From NCBI GenBank assembly GCA_009733575.1, contig ML769406.1, positions 298,085 to 362,084 on the forward strand: DNA of 64,000 bases, given 5' to 3'. The number at the start of each line of letters is the position of its first letter. Positions within the stretch are counted from its first letter, which is position 1. The stretch is from Gymnopus androsaceus JB14. Taxonomy: Eukaryota; Basidiomycota; Agaricomycetes; Agaricales; Omphalotaceae. Below, piece after piece: positions 46,469 through 56,896 of the stretch. The notes beneath the pieces are model-generated. The model made no database searches. It was given only the letters and a program-made list of their open reading frames with translations, and was not told where the DNA came from. The translations under genes were made by a program, and so were the position numbers.

Positions 46469-46755
46469 TTCCCGGGATTGGGTAAGGAGCCAGGTCCGGG
46501 TCGGATTGAGATTTTCTGACCCGAACCCAACCCGGAACCATCACTAGTTGTATTAGTATAACCAGTACAAGTACACAGTTTAACCAATTTTCAATAAACT
46601 TTGTACCAGTGCAATTCATGATTTATTGGATTGGACCAAATAAATTGAATTGACTTAGTCATGGGCAAGAATCATGACTCTATCTGACTCTTGACTCTTT
46701 GCTAGGATACTCTCACTCCAAAACCCATGATTGTAACTCTAGCCATGAGTAGATA

Positions 46756-47031
46756 CTGTACTGTTTCGAATTTAAGTTCAATAACGCGTAACGTGGGGTG
46801 CTGAACTGGTGTAATTTCCATCTTTGTAATGCGTAACATTAGCCTCCGAACTCGATTTTTCGGCGCTTATAGGCCAAATTTGGCGGCCGGCTATGCCGGC
46901 CACTATAAATATGAACTGAACTGAACTAAATTTGCAAACATAACGCCGCCTGACAGTGGCTGAACTATGAACTGGATAGGTCCGAGGCGTAATGCGTAAC
47001 ATCTAGTGAACTTAAATTCGAAACTATACAG
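46756..47031. mobile_element. second Tc1/mariner-type MITE flanked by TA
   Basis: The ends CTGTACTGTTTCGAATTTAA and the complement of CTGTATAGTTTCGAATTTAA form terminal inverted repeats of about 25 bases with a few mismatches. TA lies at 46754-46755 and 47032-47033. The 276-base interior contains GCGTAACGT/ACGCATTACGC words and a GCCGGC palindrome. Confidence 0.75.
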
Positions 47032-47343
47032 TACTCTAGAGTGAACATTGACATCAGCAAAACCACTGATCCATAATCCACGTGAAGGCACGCCAAATAT
47101 ACCGGATCATACGGATTGGGCTGCATATGTATAGGGCCCCAAGTGCATATCCATCACGCTGGATTATACACAATTACGGCCCATATTCTTGTTTGTTTAT
47201 ACACTGGAACATACAATATACAATGGATACAACCTTTTACTGAATCCTGCATATTCAATTATACACTCATTATACACCATAATAAAGCATAAGGCAATAC
47301 AATATCTTTGTTTGTCTATATATATGTGATACAAGCGCTACAG

Positions 47344-47760
47344 AAACTACAAAAGAATCAATTCCTCACCGGACTCCGAGTCATCATGCCAGCAATACAC
47401 TTTGAAAACTGTCGCGGAATGTGTACAAAATTCTATTGAAACCAAAGTCAGCACAGGCTCAAAAGAGACAGTACTGCAATTCACCATTCTTGCTAAGTAA
47501 TACCAGCTTGAAACCACTGGCATTATTGTTGTGAAACCCACCGCCATAAAAGTTCTGTTGGAATGCAAGTCAACTCGAGCTCAAAAAGGACAATATTAAG
47601 ACTCACTGTATCCTTGCCACCCTGCACAGTGGAACGCTCCGAGCCCATCGGTATAGGTTACATTTGAAACTGCATTGGTAAGTCTAGAAACATATGAGTC
47701 AGGTTGAGCTTAGAAGGGGTAGACAGTAATAAATGCAATGGTTGAGACACTTACTTTGTT
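47344..47760 (-). pseudogene. possible remnant of a small secreted protein gene
   Basis: Minus-strand segments separated by intron-like borders read AVSNVTYTDGLGAFHCAGWQ, NFYGGGFHNNNASGFKL and VFKVYCWHDDSESGEEL. They look like one short Cys-containing protein, but the joins do not all keep frame and no start was found. I do not recognise the family. Confidence 0.25.
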
Positions 47761-48164
47761 GGTGGCTGGCACATTTTTGTATCCAGTTTAAGCAGAGAGC
47801 TTCGAGAGGGGAAAGAAAACTATGCACTGCGGGAATTTAAGAAAAGGACTTGATGGTGAAGAAATGAGGGAAGCACCAATTTCCAAAAAAAAGAAACACA
47901 ATACATGTGAGACTGTATAGTTTGTCGGAGTTTTAAATGACTTAAGCATTGCTGCAAGTCTTTTTTTACAGTAACTCAGAACTCTCCAGGTGTCACCCAA
48001 GAATCTAATTTCTTGTACTCTCGCCTCTCCGCATTGAGGCAGAACATGGGCCACACCGCAATGGAATACCGTGTACTCACTCCGCGGGATCAAATAAATG
48101 GAGGCCGGAATTATTTCAGGAAAATAGTTTGTAAATAATAAAGTTTTCCACCACAGATTCCCAC

Positions 48165-48734
48165 TTGGGATCGGAAGAGTAAGGAATAGCTTCTGCTAAC
48201 TTTTTGCATTGAGCTCTGACCTCTGTCGAAATTCACTCTTCTTAGATCACAGGCTAGCTGACACTTTCGGCCCAACCAGCATGTTCTTCTGCTCCTTCTT
48301 CATTGGTGGAATCTTACAAATGGTTTTCTGGACCGTTGCTCAGTCTTATGCTGCTATCATTGCTTTTTCTGCATTAAATGGCTTAATTGGTTCTTGGTTT
48401 CTGAGTCTCTTGCCCGTAGTATGCACAAAAATGTTTGGTGTTGAAGGACTTGCAACGATTACTGGGTTTATAATTTTGGCGAATGCACCAGGTAAGTAGT
48501 GAAGCATTTGGTTTTACTATTACTATATGCCCAGAGTTCTTATCATACTTTTTTGTATGTATGCATTCGCAGGTCAATTTGTGGGTCTTGTGATTGGAGC
48601 TACAATTCCTTTCGTCTTTTGGAAACAACTGGACTGCAATTCGGGCTCTACGCAGGTAATGGGCACTCTCTGTATATTATATGCTACGCTCACGAATTGA
48701 TGTTGAGAACACATAACTCAAACCCTCCTTCTCA
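48165..48734 (+). pseudogene. MCT-family transporter copy 3, C-terminal exons only, broken
   Basis: Starts abruptly at GGGATCGGAAGAGTAAGGAA, which corresponds to about 38289 of copy 2. It contains LADTFGPTSMFFCSFFIGGI, AFSALNGLIGSWFLSLLPVV and FGVEGLATITGFIILANAPG. About seven bases are lost before LADTFG, and more within the SSSGNNWTAVSL segment. The 5' two thirds are absent. The sequence is cut at 48734 by the inserted element and resumes at 50647 with TTTTTAGCTCGGTTTCACAA, exactly as copy 2 continues. Confidence 0.88.
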
Positions 48735-49295
48735 TCCCGACACTGACCGAAGGGAAGGGAGGGTTCTGTCGATAATGATTGGACGAAAAGGAACTAAAAC
48801 TTTACAATATTTTCTCACGGTCTCGCAATTCATATGCCCGACTTTTACTTCCGCTTTTCTCTTTGTCTGCCCCCATCTTCTTCATCAGTCGTTGGATTTA
48901 GACCCATACAATCTAGAGCAAATGCCTACTATAAATGATATTTATCTTGCTTCGTTGTCCTCCTTGCTGACTTGGTCGTTATCAACATGTGATGAATCAC
49001 TTAGACAGAACCTCGGATCACTTAAAACGTCTCCTCTGCAGACTGTTATTCCTCGGCACATGAATAAAGCATCCCTTGTGCAACATGGAACTTGCGGTGG
49101 GGATCAATGAGGGAATGTTTGGATTTGTCCGCCCGGTGGACAATCACTAATATTTGTGTCTATTCACAATGTCCTCTTGAAGATTCTTGGACTATGCATG
49201 CAAGACAGCTTCCCTGGTGATCATTGTTTGATTTTACATTGAATATTCGATTTAGTTTTCATTAATTGTCTCTTAGTCTGTAAATACGATTCAGA

Positions 49296-49590
49296 CTAGC
49301 TTATGGCAAAATATCCGATAGTGAATTCGTCTCCGTTTCCAATGTTCACGGGGCGAGTCTCGTCAGAGTTCATGAGACAGATGAGGCCGTCCACGAGGTC
49401 GTGGATGTACTGGAAAGAGCGGGTTTGGGTTCCGTCTCCGTAGACGGTGAGATCTTTGCCCTTGAGTGCTTGGACGATGAAGTTGGACACGACACGGCCG
49501 TCGTAGTGATGCAAGAGCATTGAAACCCGAGTGTGCATATGTGCACACCGGTACCTCGGGAATCCGTCCATCCTTACATCCGTAAGAGTT
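49296..49590 (-). pseudogene. captured UDP-glucuronate decarboxylase exon fragment
   Basis: The frame gives [40 protein letters not shown] and [20 protein letters not shown], a near-perfect stretch of the extended short-chain dehydrogenase UXS, which makes UDP-xylose from UDP-glucuronate. The preceding RVARIFNTFGPRMH-type segment is scrambled. There is no start and no Rossmann or active-site region. It is a single exon with intron borders, inside the Helitron-like element. Confidence 0.85.
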
Positions 49591-49925
49591 CGAGAACGAA
49601 AACAGTCCCCGGTGCGGACTTTCCTTGCGTGGATTAATATTATGTGGGTTACAGGTTCATATTGTTCGACATAATTCGAACTCGAACTGGCTTGTACTTA
49701 CCAGAAGGTTGGGCTGAGTCGCCCCGGATTGTGGAGATTCATACGGAATGAATCAGTTTGGATCTTTAGACCTTGTTACTTACTGAATCCTGATGTTCCT
49801 AGTAGAACTTGGATGCATGCCCGTTTCACCCCATTACAAAGGAGCCCAATCTTTGGTATTAGATATATGTTTCGTACCGGTACAGCTAGATCAAGTAATA
49901 TCATGAGTATATTCCAAGGTCTTCC

Positions 49926-50577
49926 CTAAGTCTTCAATTCCCAACTGACTCCGCAACCACTGCCTTTGGAATGCGGATTATCAGAGATCCTAAAACTGCT
50001 CCCGATGAGTTCAGTTGCAAAATCTATCGTCGCACCGTTTAGCAACGTAAGAGAGACGGCATCGACGACAATATTTACGGGCTTGATAGTAGGATGTGAG
50101 AATTGGCTTGGTAGGAAAATGAGACGGAGTTGAATTAGTAGTTGATTCGGGAACCACTCACTAATCGTCCAAGGATAGCGTCTTGGCTAGCTCCATCTTA
50201 TACTGATAGCCGTGACAGCCCCCAGACTCTACAGCTACTCTAAGAGAAGCATTTGGATCTTTCTCTCGCTCCGAGATTTTCCGTAATTGCTACAAGAATA
50301 TTGATCAGTTCCGAATGAAATCAAGTACTTAACTAGAGCTGTACCTCTGCAGCTCTATCCGTGATGATAACCTTAGCGTCTTCTGGCGGCAGTAGCTCCA
50401 CGTCAATTTCTTCTTTCTCGAGATATTCTGTGGAAGGTAAAGATAAAATAATAGTCGGTGAAGAAGGTAGACGCTGAGTAGCGGTCGTAGTTCTTCGCGG
50501 AGCACAGGCTGAATAAGCACAGATACGAGGAGCAGAAAATGACCAAGGATTGACGTTTATTACCCTCTAATACCAAT
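49926..50577 (-). pseudogene. ISA2: captured Isa2-type Fe-S cluster assembly gene lacking its 5' end
   Basis: Exons join in frame. LEKEEIDVELLPPEDAKVII is followed after an intron by SLRVAVESGGCHGYQYKMEL. After a second intron (donor GTGAGT, acceptor CCAAG) come FSHPTIKPVNIVVDAVSLTL, LNGATIDFATELIGSSF and SKGSGCGVSWEL, with the stop at 49926. The conserved cysteines of A-type carriers are present (GGCHG and GCG, here GSGCGVS). The N-terminal Arg/Ser/Ala-rich segment looks like part of a mitochondrial presequence. The open frame begins after a stop at about 50578 without any ATG, so the first exon was left behind. The product would act in mitochondrial [4Fe-4S] maturation. Here it is probably not expressed as a full protein. 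Confidence 0.85.
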
Positions 50578-50646
50578 AACTATGTGCGCGATTCGAGGTC
50601 CCGGGCAGAGGCCTGTCGGGGATTGCCGCGTTAGCGGCGCTAAGGA

Positions 50647-50998
50647 TTTTTAGCTCGGTTTCACAAGGTTTGAGGTGGCCCCTACGATTCAAAAAATTAT
50701 TGAGACTAGTCTTATCATATATACTTATTTGCACTGGTGAACTCTCCCTGTTAATGCCCCTTAAGCTCCGCCTCTTCCTGTTGCTTGAAAATATATGGTG
50801 ACGCACTGTAAGTACCTGATCCTGCTGCTAATCCTCAACGGGATCATTCAAGAATTTATCCCCTTTCCATTCTTGTCTGTTCCAAACCCTTATAAGCTTG
50901 ATTACCTCTCTCTCAAATGTATTATGCACCCTGACAGACTTGGTACCCCAACGAGAAAATGACGGATCGTGGGAATTGAATTCGTTCTTCCTTGAATT
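50647..50998 (+). repeat. 3' flank of transporter copy 3
   Basis: Matches 38876-39255 downstream of copy 2, including GGTTTGAGGTGGCCCCTA and TGACGGA...GTGGGAATTGAATTCG. It is the right end of the duplicated unit, displaced by the Helitron-like insertion. Confidence 0.8.
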
Positions 50999-51098
50999 CT
51001 TTCCCCACCTATTGAATTCGGATTTGCTATAAAGCTTAGATCGATGAGCCCATCAACTTGACTAGTCCTTTGACGGTGCAGCTCCCCAAAAAATCATC

Positions 51099-53764
51099 AT
51101 GACGGCCATATTGCGGTTTATCGAGGTAGCTCTACAATTTCTGCGATTCTACTGGCAGCTAATTCCTTCTCAGCTCTCAAAAGACGCTTCACCGTATCGG
51201 AATGTAGATATATTGCCTTTACCACCTTCTCGAAGGACTTGGAGCAGCAAAATATTTGTCTTCTTCTGGTTATCTACTGGTTTGTTCTGCTTAATTCGTA
51301 ACCAATCCAAGCCTGATGGATCTCCCATGGCCAGCAATCAATATCGCGGAGTGGTCGGGTGCATCCACTGCATGTAGATCAGCGTTTTTGAATGATAATT
51401 GGCTACTGGATTGACTGTGTTGCTTAGTGGCGGTTGGTTTAACGGTTGGACAATCAATTGCTGGTGAGTTGCGCTTGTAATGGCAAGAACCAAAACTAAT
51501 TGGATCTATTAGTGAATGCGATTAGTACCATAATGCACGTCCTATTATCATACTACTGACACGTCGAGAAACTGACTACTACTCTATAGCATCACGCTTG
51601 CGCTTGTCGTTAGCGGTCAAGGGAGGAGGCAAATGGCACATTCCATTCGTTTGTATTCCTTCCATTACAAAGATCTTATCTCATGAATACTATTTACAGG
51701 CTGTCTTAAATCGCACAGGATGGGGCATGCAAGTTGATTCTAATCGAGTTATTTTTAACTCATAATTGACCTTTTTCCTTTAGACGTGGATCCTGGTTTC
51801 CCCTTCTCAACCGAATTATACTCTCTTGCTGCTGGTATGGAGTTCAAGCCATGGTACGGAGGCCAAATGATAAAGGTCATGATCGGAGCAATCTGGCGTA
51901 CGTCCCGACAACTTGTAACACATAGTCCTTTATTCATCCGTGCTTTAGCAAGCTTCTACAACATGAAAAATACATTTGGACCCAACGCCGCGATGGAGAC
52001 GAATGAATTTAGTGCGTGGCTTCAACTTCATACGAGTGTCTACTAACCCTTTCTCTTCTGTCAGTCTCGTTCATAATCTTTTGGACAATCTCTCTACCGG
52101 TGTTATTTTTGCGTCCAGAACAGTTGCGCCTTGTCTTCTTCGCTTTGCTTAATTCCACCTCATCTATCTACCCTTTTACAGCTATCGAATCCCCGCAATA
52201 GTCTCGTCCGTCGTCGTCACCATAACCGCGTTTGCCATCTTCATCTGGGCTCTCGCCAAACAGGGAAATGTAGGCCCTCTTTGGAAGACACCTGAAGTGA
52301 TATATGGCGTCCCTCGTCTAACTGGATCTCAACTCAGCTGGACCATGATGCGTATGATTACGAGTGGGATAGGCGGGTGGGCTGGTGGGATTCTATATCA
52401 ATCTGGTATGTGTTGTGTTTTGTGCCCAGAAATATGAGTACCTTTTGACTCTTTTCTTCCCTTAGATTTCTCGCGATACGCAATCCATCCCGGAGACCAG
52501 ATGTGGGGACAGATATTCATTATACCTATCTGCCTCTTTGGATCCAACATCTTGGGCATCATAACGACCTCTTGCGCTCGAGGTTTTTATCCGGACGAAC
52601 CGCTCCTCTGGTTAGTGCTTCATTCCTATATAATGGCACATCTGATACGGTATACATTACAGGAAACTATACGACCTTCTCCAAGCTATCCAAATAAATG
52701 GTGGTAACGGAGCCAGAGCTGCTGTCTTCTTTGCTGCATTTGCGTTTATGTTGTCGCAGATGTGTGTTAATGTCGTGGCATGTGGGACTGTCGGGGGTAT
52801 GGATTTGGCAGCGTTGTTGCCCAGGTTCGAGCTTGAACTTTTGTGAGCTTTCGTCGTTTCTAACGCACAAGTTCCTTAACAGATATCTCGATATCCGTCG
52901 AGGAACCGTCATCATTGCTATCATTGGCATTTGTATCAACCCTTGGAAGATTCTTAATGTACTGTCTTGCTCCTTCAATCATCTCGACTGACGTAACTCA
53001 TTCTCGCTCCTTGCTCTTCATCCAATGTAGACCGCCAACACCTTCATCTCCGCCATATCAGGATACGCTGTATTCCTTGGACCGTTGACGGGAATTATGT
53101 TGTTCGTTGCATTTCTTTTTTGGTCTTGTCTTGAGATGCTCATGTTTTTATCTTCAGTGCGGAATATCATTTGATACGCCGACGCAAGCTCAAGCTCTCC
53201 CATCTCATATCTACCCAACTCTACGAGCGACTACTGGTGCGTTTACCATGAAATCAAGTATATCTATCAAAAAGAAATACTCATCGTTTTTTCTGTAGGT
53301 TTACATCAGGATTGAACATTCGTGCTATTATTGTCTGGTTACTGGTGAGTTATTACTCGCCACTTGATTCGTTCGTTACCTTCATGCTGACACTTCCAAG
53401 TCCGTATGGCCTTCACTCCCAGGATTTTTTGCCTCTGTTACGCCGGCCACGGTACAGGTTAACCAACCCTGGACGTACGTCGCTCTACCCATTCTAAATA
53501 TTTCCTTCATGTTCTTACTTCCAATCCGTACGTAGGCATGTATACTATATGTCATGGCTCCTCGAATTTTTCACCAGCGGAGCACTCTGGGTGCTTTGGA
53601 ACACGCTTTCTCCGCCTCGGGGTCTGGGAGAGGTTGATGAAAAGGATGTGTTTGGCACGTTTGGACCGGCGGAAAGAATAGAGGGTGGGTTCGAGGAGGA
53701 TGCTAAGGATGAATATAGTGTCAAAGGGGAAGGTAGTTTCGACGAGAGACCAGTGGAGGCTTAG
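51099..53764 (+). pseudogene. NCS1-family nucleobase/nucleoside permease (Fur4/Fui1-like), many exons, one or more frame breaks
   Basis: The start at 51099 gives MTAILRFIEVALQFLRFYWQ, then SNDLLPxPPxxRTW-like LPLPPSRRTWSSKIFVFFWL. Exons read INIAEWSGASTALAVGLTVG, HIPF-AVLNRTGWGM, YGGQMIKVMIGAIW, LRPEQLRLVFF, YRIPAIVSSVVVTITAFAIF, SGIGGWAGGILYQSDFSRYA, FGSNILGIITTSCARGFYP, WGLL-type DLLQAIQINGGNGARAAVFF and RRGTVIIAIIGICINPWKIL. An acidic C-tail follows. This is the twelve-helix NCS1 layout of uracil, uridine, allantoin and thiamine permeases in the plasma membrane. An extra base near 51851 separates YGVQA from YGGQMIK. The joins after VLLSYY (about 51560) and near 52130 are also not clean. 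Substrate unassigned. Confidence 0.75.
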
Positions 53765-54432
53765 CGCTTAGCCTGTGCTGTGGTTTATGATTCTGATGAA
53801 TGCTTGTATGTATGTACTTCCATCTCTTTTACTAGAACCACCGTGCTTTTTAAAACTATCTATGTTATCCTCGGCCTTGCCTCCACTGTTTGTGGTCCTT
53901 CTATACATGTAAACGCTTGGCCACTTGGGTTCTAGGGTTTTAATTGACTACAGATTTTGATAATTCTTCCGGTAAGGCAGTTTCTGAAAGCCCTGTAGAT
54001 GATGGCGCTCAGAGCTCAGGATTGTTATAACCGAAGAGCCTGCAGAAGGCGTCGGCGCATAGGATTGTGAAGCTCACTTTTGTATTTGTCGCCCTCCCGC
54101 CGAAATTCCCTTGTCAATTTGGACCGGTAGTAACAAAGAGCTTAGTAGTGAGATCCATGATGATATGTATGCACTTGGATATCTCCCTGTTATACAGTAC
54201 CGGGTTCCGAACGCTCTGTAGAGTCGGGTTTAAATTCGTTATTCGTTCACTGCTTGGATTCACATCAGAAATTATCTTCATCGTATGAATAAGTAAATAA
54301 ACATTTTTTAAATGGTATTCCTACTATCCAAGTACATTGGTACTACGCATATGCAAGAAACCAGAAAAATATATCGTATATATATATATATATATATATA
54401 TATGCCTTCAGGATAAATGCATAATGTTAGCT
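53765..54432. other. short spacer between convergent permease genes
   Basis: No gene is seen. A (TA)n microsatellite of about 13 units lies at 54377-54403, just beyond the 3' end of the Dal5-like gene. Confidence 0.6.
54377..54403. repeat. (TA)n microsatellite
   Basis: An uninterrupted alternating TA run between the convergent 3' ends of two permease genes. Confidence 0.9.
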
Positions 54433-56896
54433 TTACAATACATATCGGAAATCCCGATTTTGCGTATCCGTAAGATCCAAGAATCCCTAGTAGAACAGGA
54501 GGAAAACACATAAACGGTTAGACCAAGTACTGTGCTGTAGCAGAAGCACACGAGACAACATACCTTTTCAACTTTGATCTCGTCGACGGTTCCGTCGTCA
54601 TTTACACGTTCGATATAAACATTATCGTACGAATCGTCCCTAGGCTCGGCGTCCCGGATCTTGTTCTGGCGGTTCAGGTGGAACTAGGCGAGGGATAAAA
54701 CATGAATGAGCGCGCGATCGGAGGTACTTGAGCAAAAGCACCAACCCGAATAAGCAAAAGCAATGCCATGCAGCAAGCGTAGCAAATCCCGATGATGAGC
54801 CAAGGGACGTGATTACTATTTAGCAATGAGGGATCCCAGTGAGCGAGTATAGTTGACAAAAAAACGGCACTACCGTACGTACCGAGGCTTATATTTCTGT
54901 TGCCACATAAACGGCGCAGCTGCGTTCCCGATGCAATAAGCACTCAGCATGATTGCGTTGGTCGTAACCCTCTTGGTGTGACCAGCGGTGACACTAGAGA
55001 CCCAAGACAGCGCCAGCACTATGTTTAGGAGTTAGCATTCCCGCGAACGCACTAACAAGAACCGATTAAGCTTCAGGAGACTTACCAAACCCGGTTGTAC
55101 CAACACCTGCCAAGACCCAACTCGTATCAGAAGTCTTGACAATTAGCGCAAAATGACCCACCTGTCAAGTACTGCCCGAACAGTAAACCAACTCTGTCAC
55201 TCCAAGGTAATGTGTTAATCAAGATGACTCCAAGGATGTTGGGGATGAAATATACAAAGCCAACATAAGCACGACTATTGGGGTAACGAGCCGCGATGTT
55301 CACGCCGGTCCCAATAGTAAGGATTTCGACGACCCCGTTAACGCAACTAAGGAGAGTTGTTTGGAGGTCGGTGAAACCGTATGGAAGCAATGATAAGCGT
55401 TTGCTGGATTGGTGAGGGAGTTCGGGACGTTATCAAGAGCGGAGAAGAGGGCGAACATCCACGTCTTTGGGTCCAGGAGAGCTTCAATCATCCTGCAGAA
55501 AGACGTGAGTCAACGTTCGGTTCTCTGAATTGATTCAACACGCACTGCTCCTTCTTGAAATGCTTGTTCTCAACGCCTGTCTGGTTTTCCCTGATACGAA
55601 GAACAGCTATGGCACGCTCTTCGGGAGTCAAGAACCATGCGTTGACAGGACTATCGGGAAAGAGGAAGCTACGTGCAAAGAAGGTTCAGCGATCTAAACG
55701 AGACTAGGTTGGTTCATGTACGCACAAGAAGCAGAGTGCAACAATCAATGTTATAGTTCCCATAATGATCATTAACCTAAGGCGAGTATTAGAATATGGA
55801 TGGGCCTATAGATAATATAAAGCATACCATTGCCATGGTTCAAACCCGGACGTCTTGATGTGTAGGGAACCGAAGCTAATGAATCCGGAAATAATCTGGG
55901 CTAGGAAAAGATGAGCGACTAGCGATATAATCGAAGATAGTATGACAAAACGTACCAGTCCCATTCATCAAAACTGAAGGATCGAGTTATGATCATTCAA
56001 AACGAGTAATGAGAAGGACGTACACCAATAACCAACTCTTAGCGTTTGCTCGTTCCTTGTATAGAACATGGAGCTGACAATCATGAATCCAGCAGTGATG
56101 GATCCTTCGCACATGCCGAGAATGAGACGAACGACGAATAGGCCAGCAAAGTTCTTGCAAGCCGCATGAGCGCACAAGGCAATAGCCCACACCAAGATAT
56201 TCAGACTGAGTGACTACATGAGCATAGGGAGGGTCGAAGAGCAAGACATAAAGCGCACCTCATCCATTTTCCAACAGGAAATCTCTGCAAGGCTAGATTT
56301 TGAGGATACTCGAATACGAGGTAGCTGAGATAAAAAATGGTGCCAAGCCTGATCCGAATGATCAGTAGGATGGTTAATTGACCTTCGGAACATCATACCA
56401 GTTATACCTGAGAAGAAGAGGTGAGTAGGTGTCACTTGAACCTCAAATGGAGAGACTCACTCGTTTGTCGTCAAATGAGTTGCAGCTTCGATACCAAGGA
56501 TGGCAGACGACCCTATAAACGATTTTTCTTAGCACGTCGTGAGGTTGTAGCTGGACAGATTGTACCCAGGGTAGTTTTGTCTGTGAATTGGATCCTGTAG
56601 TTCATCAGAATTAGGACATTCCTTGGTCAAAAGTCCATACCAGTAGAGCATACACATCAGCGGCATGATATGTCTGTCAATCTTCTTTCTGTCAAGAGCA
56701 ATAGTCAGTCTTGGCGACGATAACTCGATTCATAGACTCACCGAATCCTAATTGCCTCTGCAGGATCAATCTCTGTATCGTCACCCGCCAAAAGAGCAGC
56801 TCCGGTATCGACCTCTTTCGTAGAGACCTCATGATGCTCGACTTCTGGCTTTGACCTTGAGGAGACTTTCTCGTCAAACTCTGCCGAAGAACCCAT
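54433..56896 (-). pseudogene. Dal5/ACS-family anion:cation symporter, many exons, frame breaks near 55.4 kb
   Basis: The start at 56896 gives MGSSAEFDEKVSSRSKPEVE, an acidic leader, then IRIRKKIDRHIMPLMCMLYW, the signature opening of allantoate-permease-type MFS proteins. Exons continue FEYPQNLALQRFPVGKWM, LFVVRLILGMCEGSITAGFM, MFYTRNEQTLRVGYW, FPDSPVNAWFLTPEERAIAV, ENKHFKKEQMIEALLDPKTW, ALFSALDNVPNSLTN, GFTDLQTTLLSCVNGVVEIL and AGHTKRVTTNAIMLSAYCIG. A last exon, GFLDLTDTQNRDFRYVL, ends at 54433. Single extra bases near 55407 and 55382 interrupt QQTLIIASYGFTDL. Expected role: plasma-membrane uptake of allantoate, nicotinate or other organic anions, with the exact substrate unknown. Convergent with the NCS1 permease. 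Confidence 0.78.

Larger units (their letters stand above)
45013..46546. mobile_element. outer hAT-like non-autonomous element with exact 8-base target duplication
   Basis: The ends TAATGATGTTTCCGG and CCGGAACCATCACTA are imperfect inverted repeats. GTTGTATT stands immediately before (45005-45012) and after (46547-46554). Two younger elements sit inside (45206-45809 and 46290-46468). Without them and one copy of the inner target duplication it would be about 740 bases. It has no transposase. Confidence 0.8.
48735..50646. mobile_element. Helitron-like insertion (1,912 bases) carrying fragments of two host genes
   Basis: The boundaries come from aligning the broken copy 3 to copy 2: the uninterrupted site reads CTCA|TTTTTAGC, so insertion was between A and T without target duplication, the Helitron rule. 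The element starts TCCCGACACTGACC (5' TC). Its 3' end has a GCCGC-GTTA-GCGGC hairpin (50625-50638) followed by GCTAAGGA, close to but not exactly the CTRR end. A subterminal inverted repeat pairs CCCGACA (48736-48742) with TGTCGGG (50614-50620), as described for Helentron-type ends. No Rep/helicase is present, so it is non-autonomous. Inside, both on the minus strand, are UDP-glucuronate decarboxylase and Isa2 gene fragments. Confidence 0.8.

Noticed and set aside
43759..48164. One single large transposon filling the copy 3 gap
   Set aside because: No matching terminal repeats or target duplication were found at the two borders. Individual smaller elements explain only part of it, so a composite is more likely.
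48499..49110. 203-codon plus-strand frame spanning the transporter copy 3 / element junction
   Set aside because: It runs across the insertion boundary and reads transporter intron and exon DNA in the wrong frame. It is an accident of the insertion.
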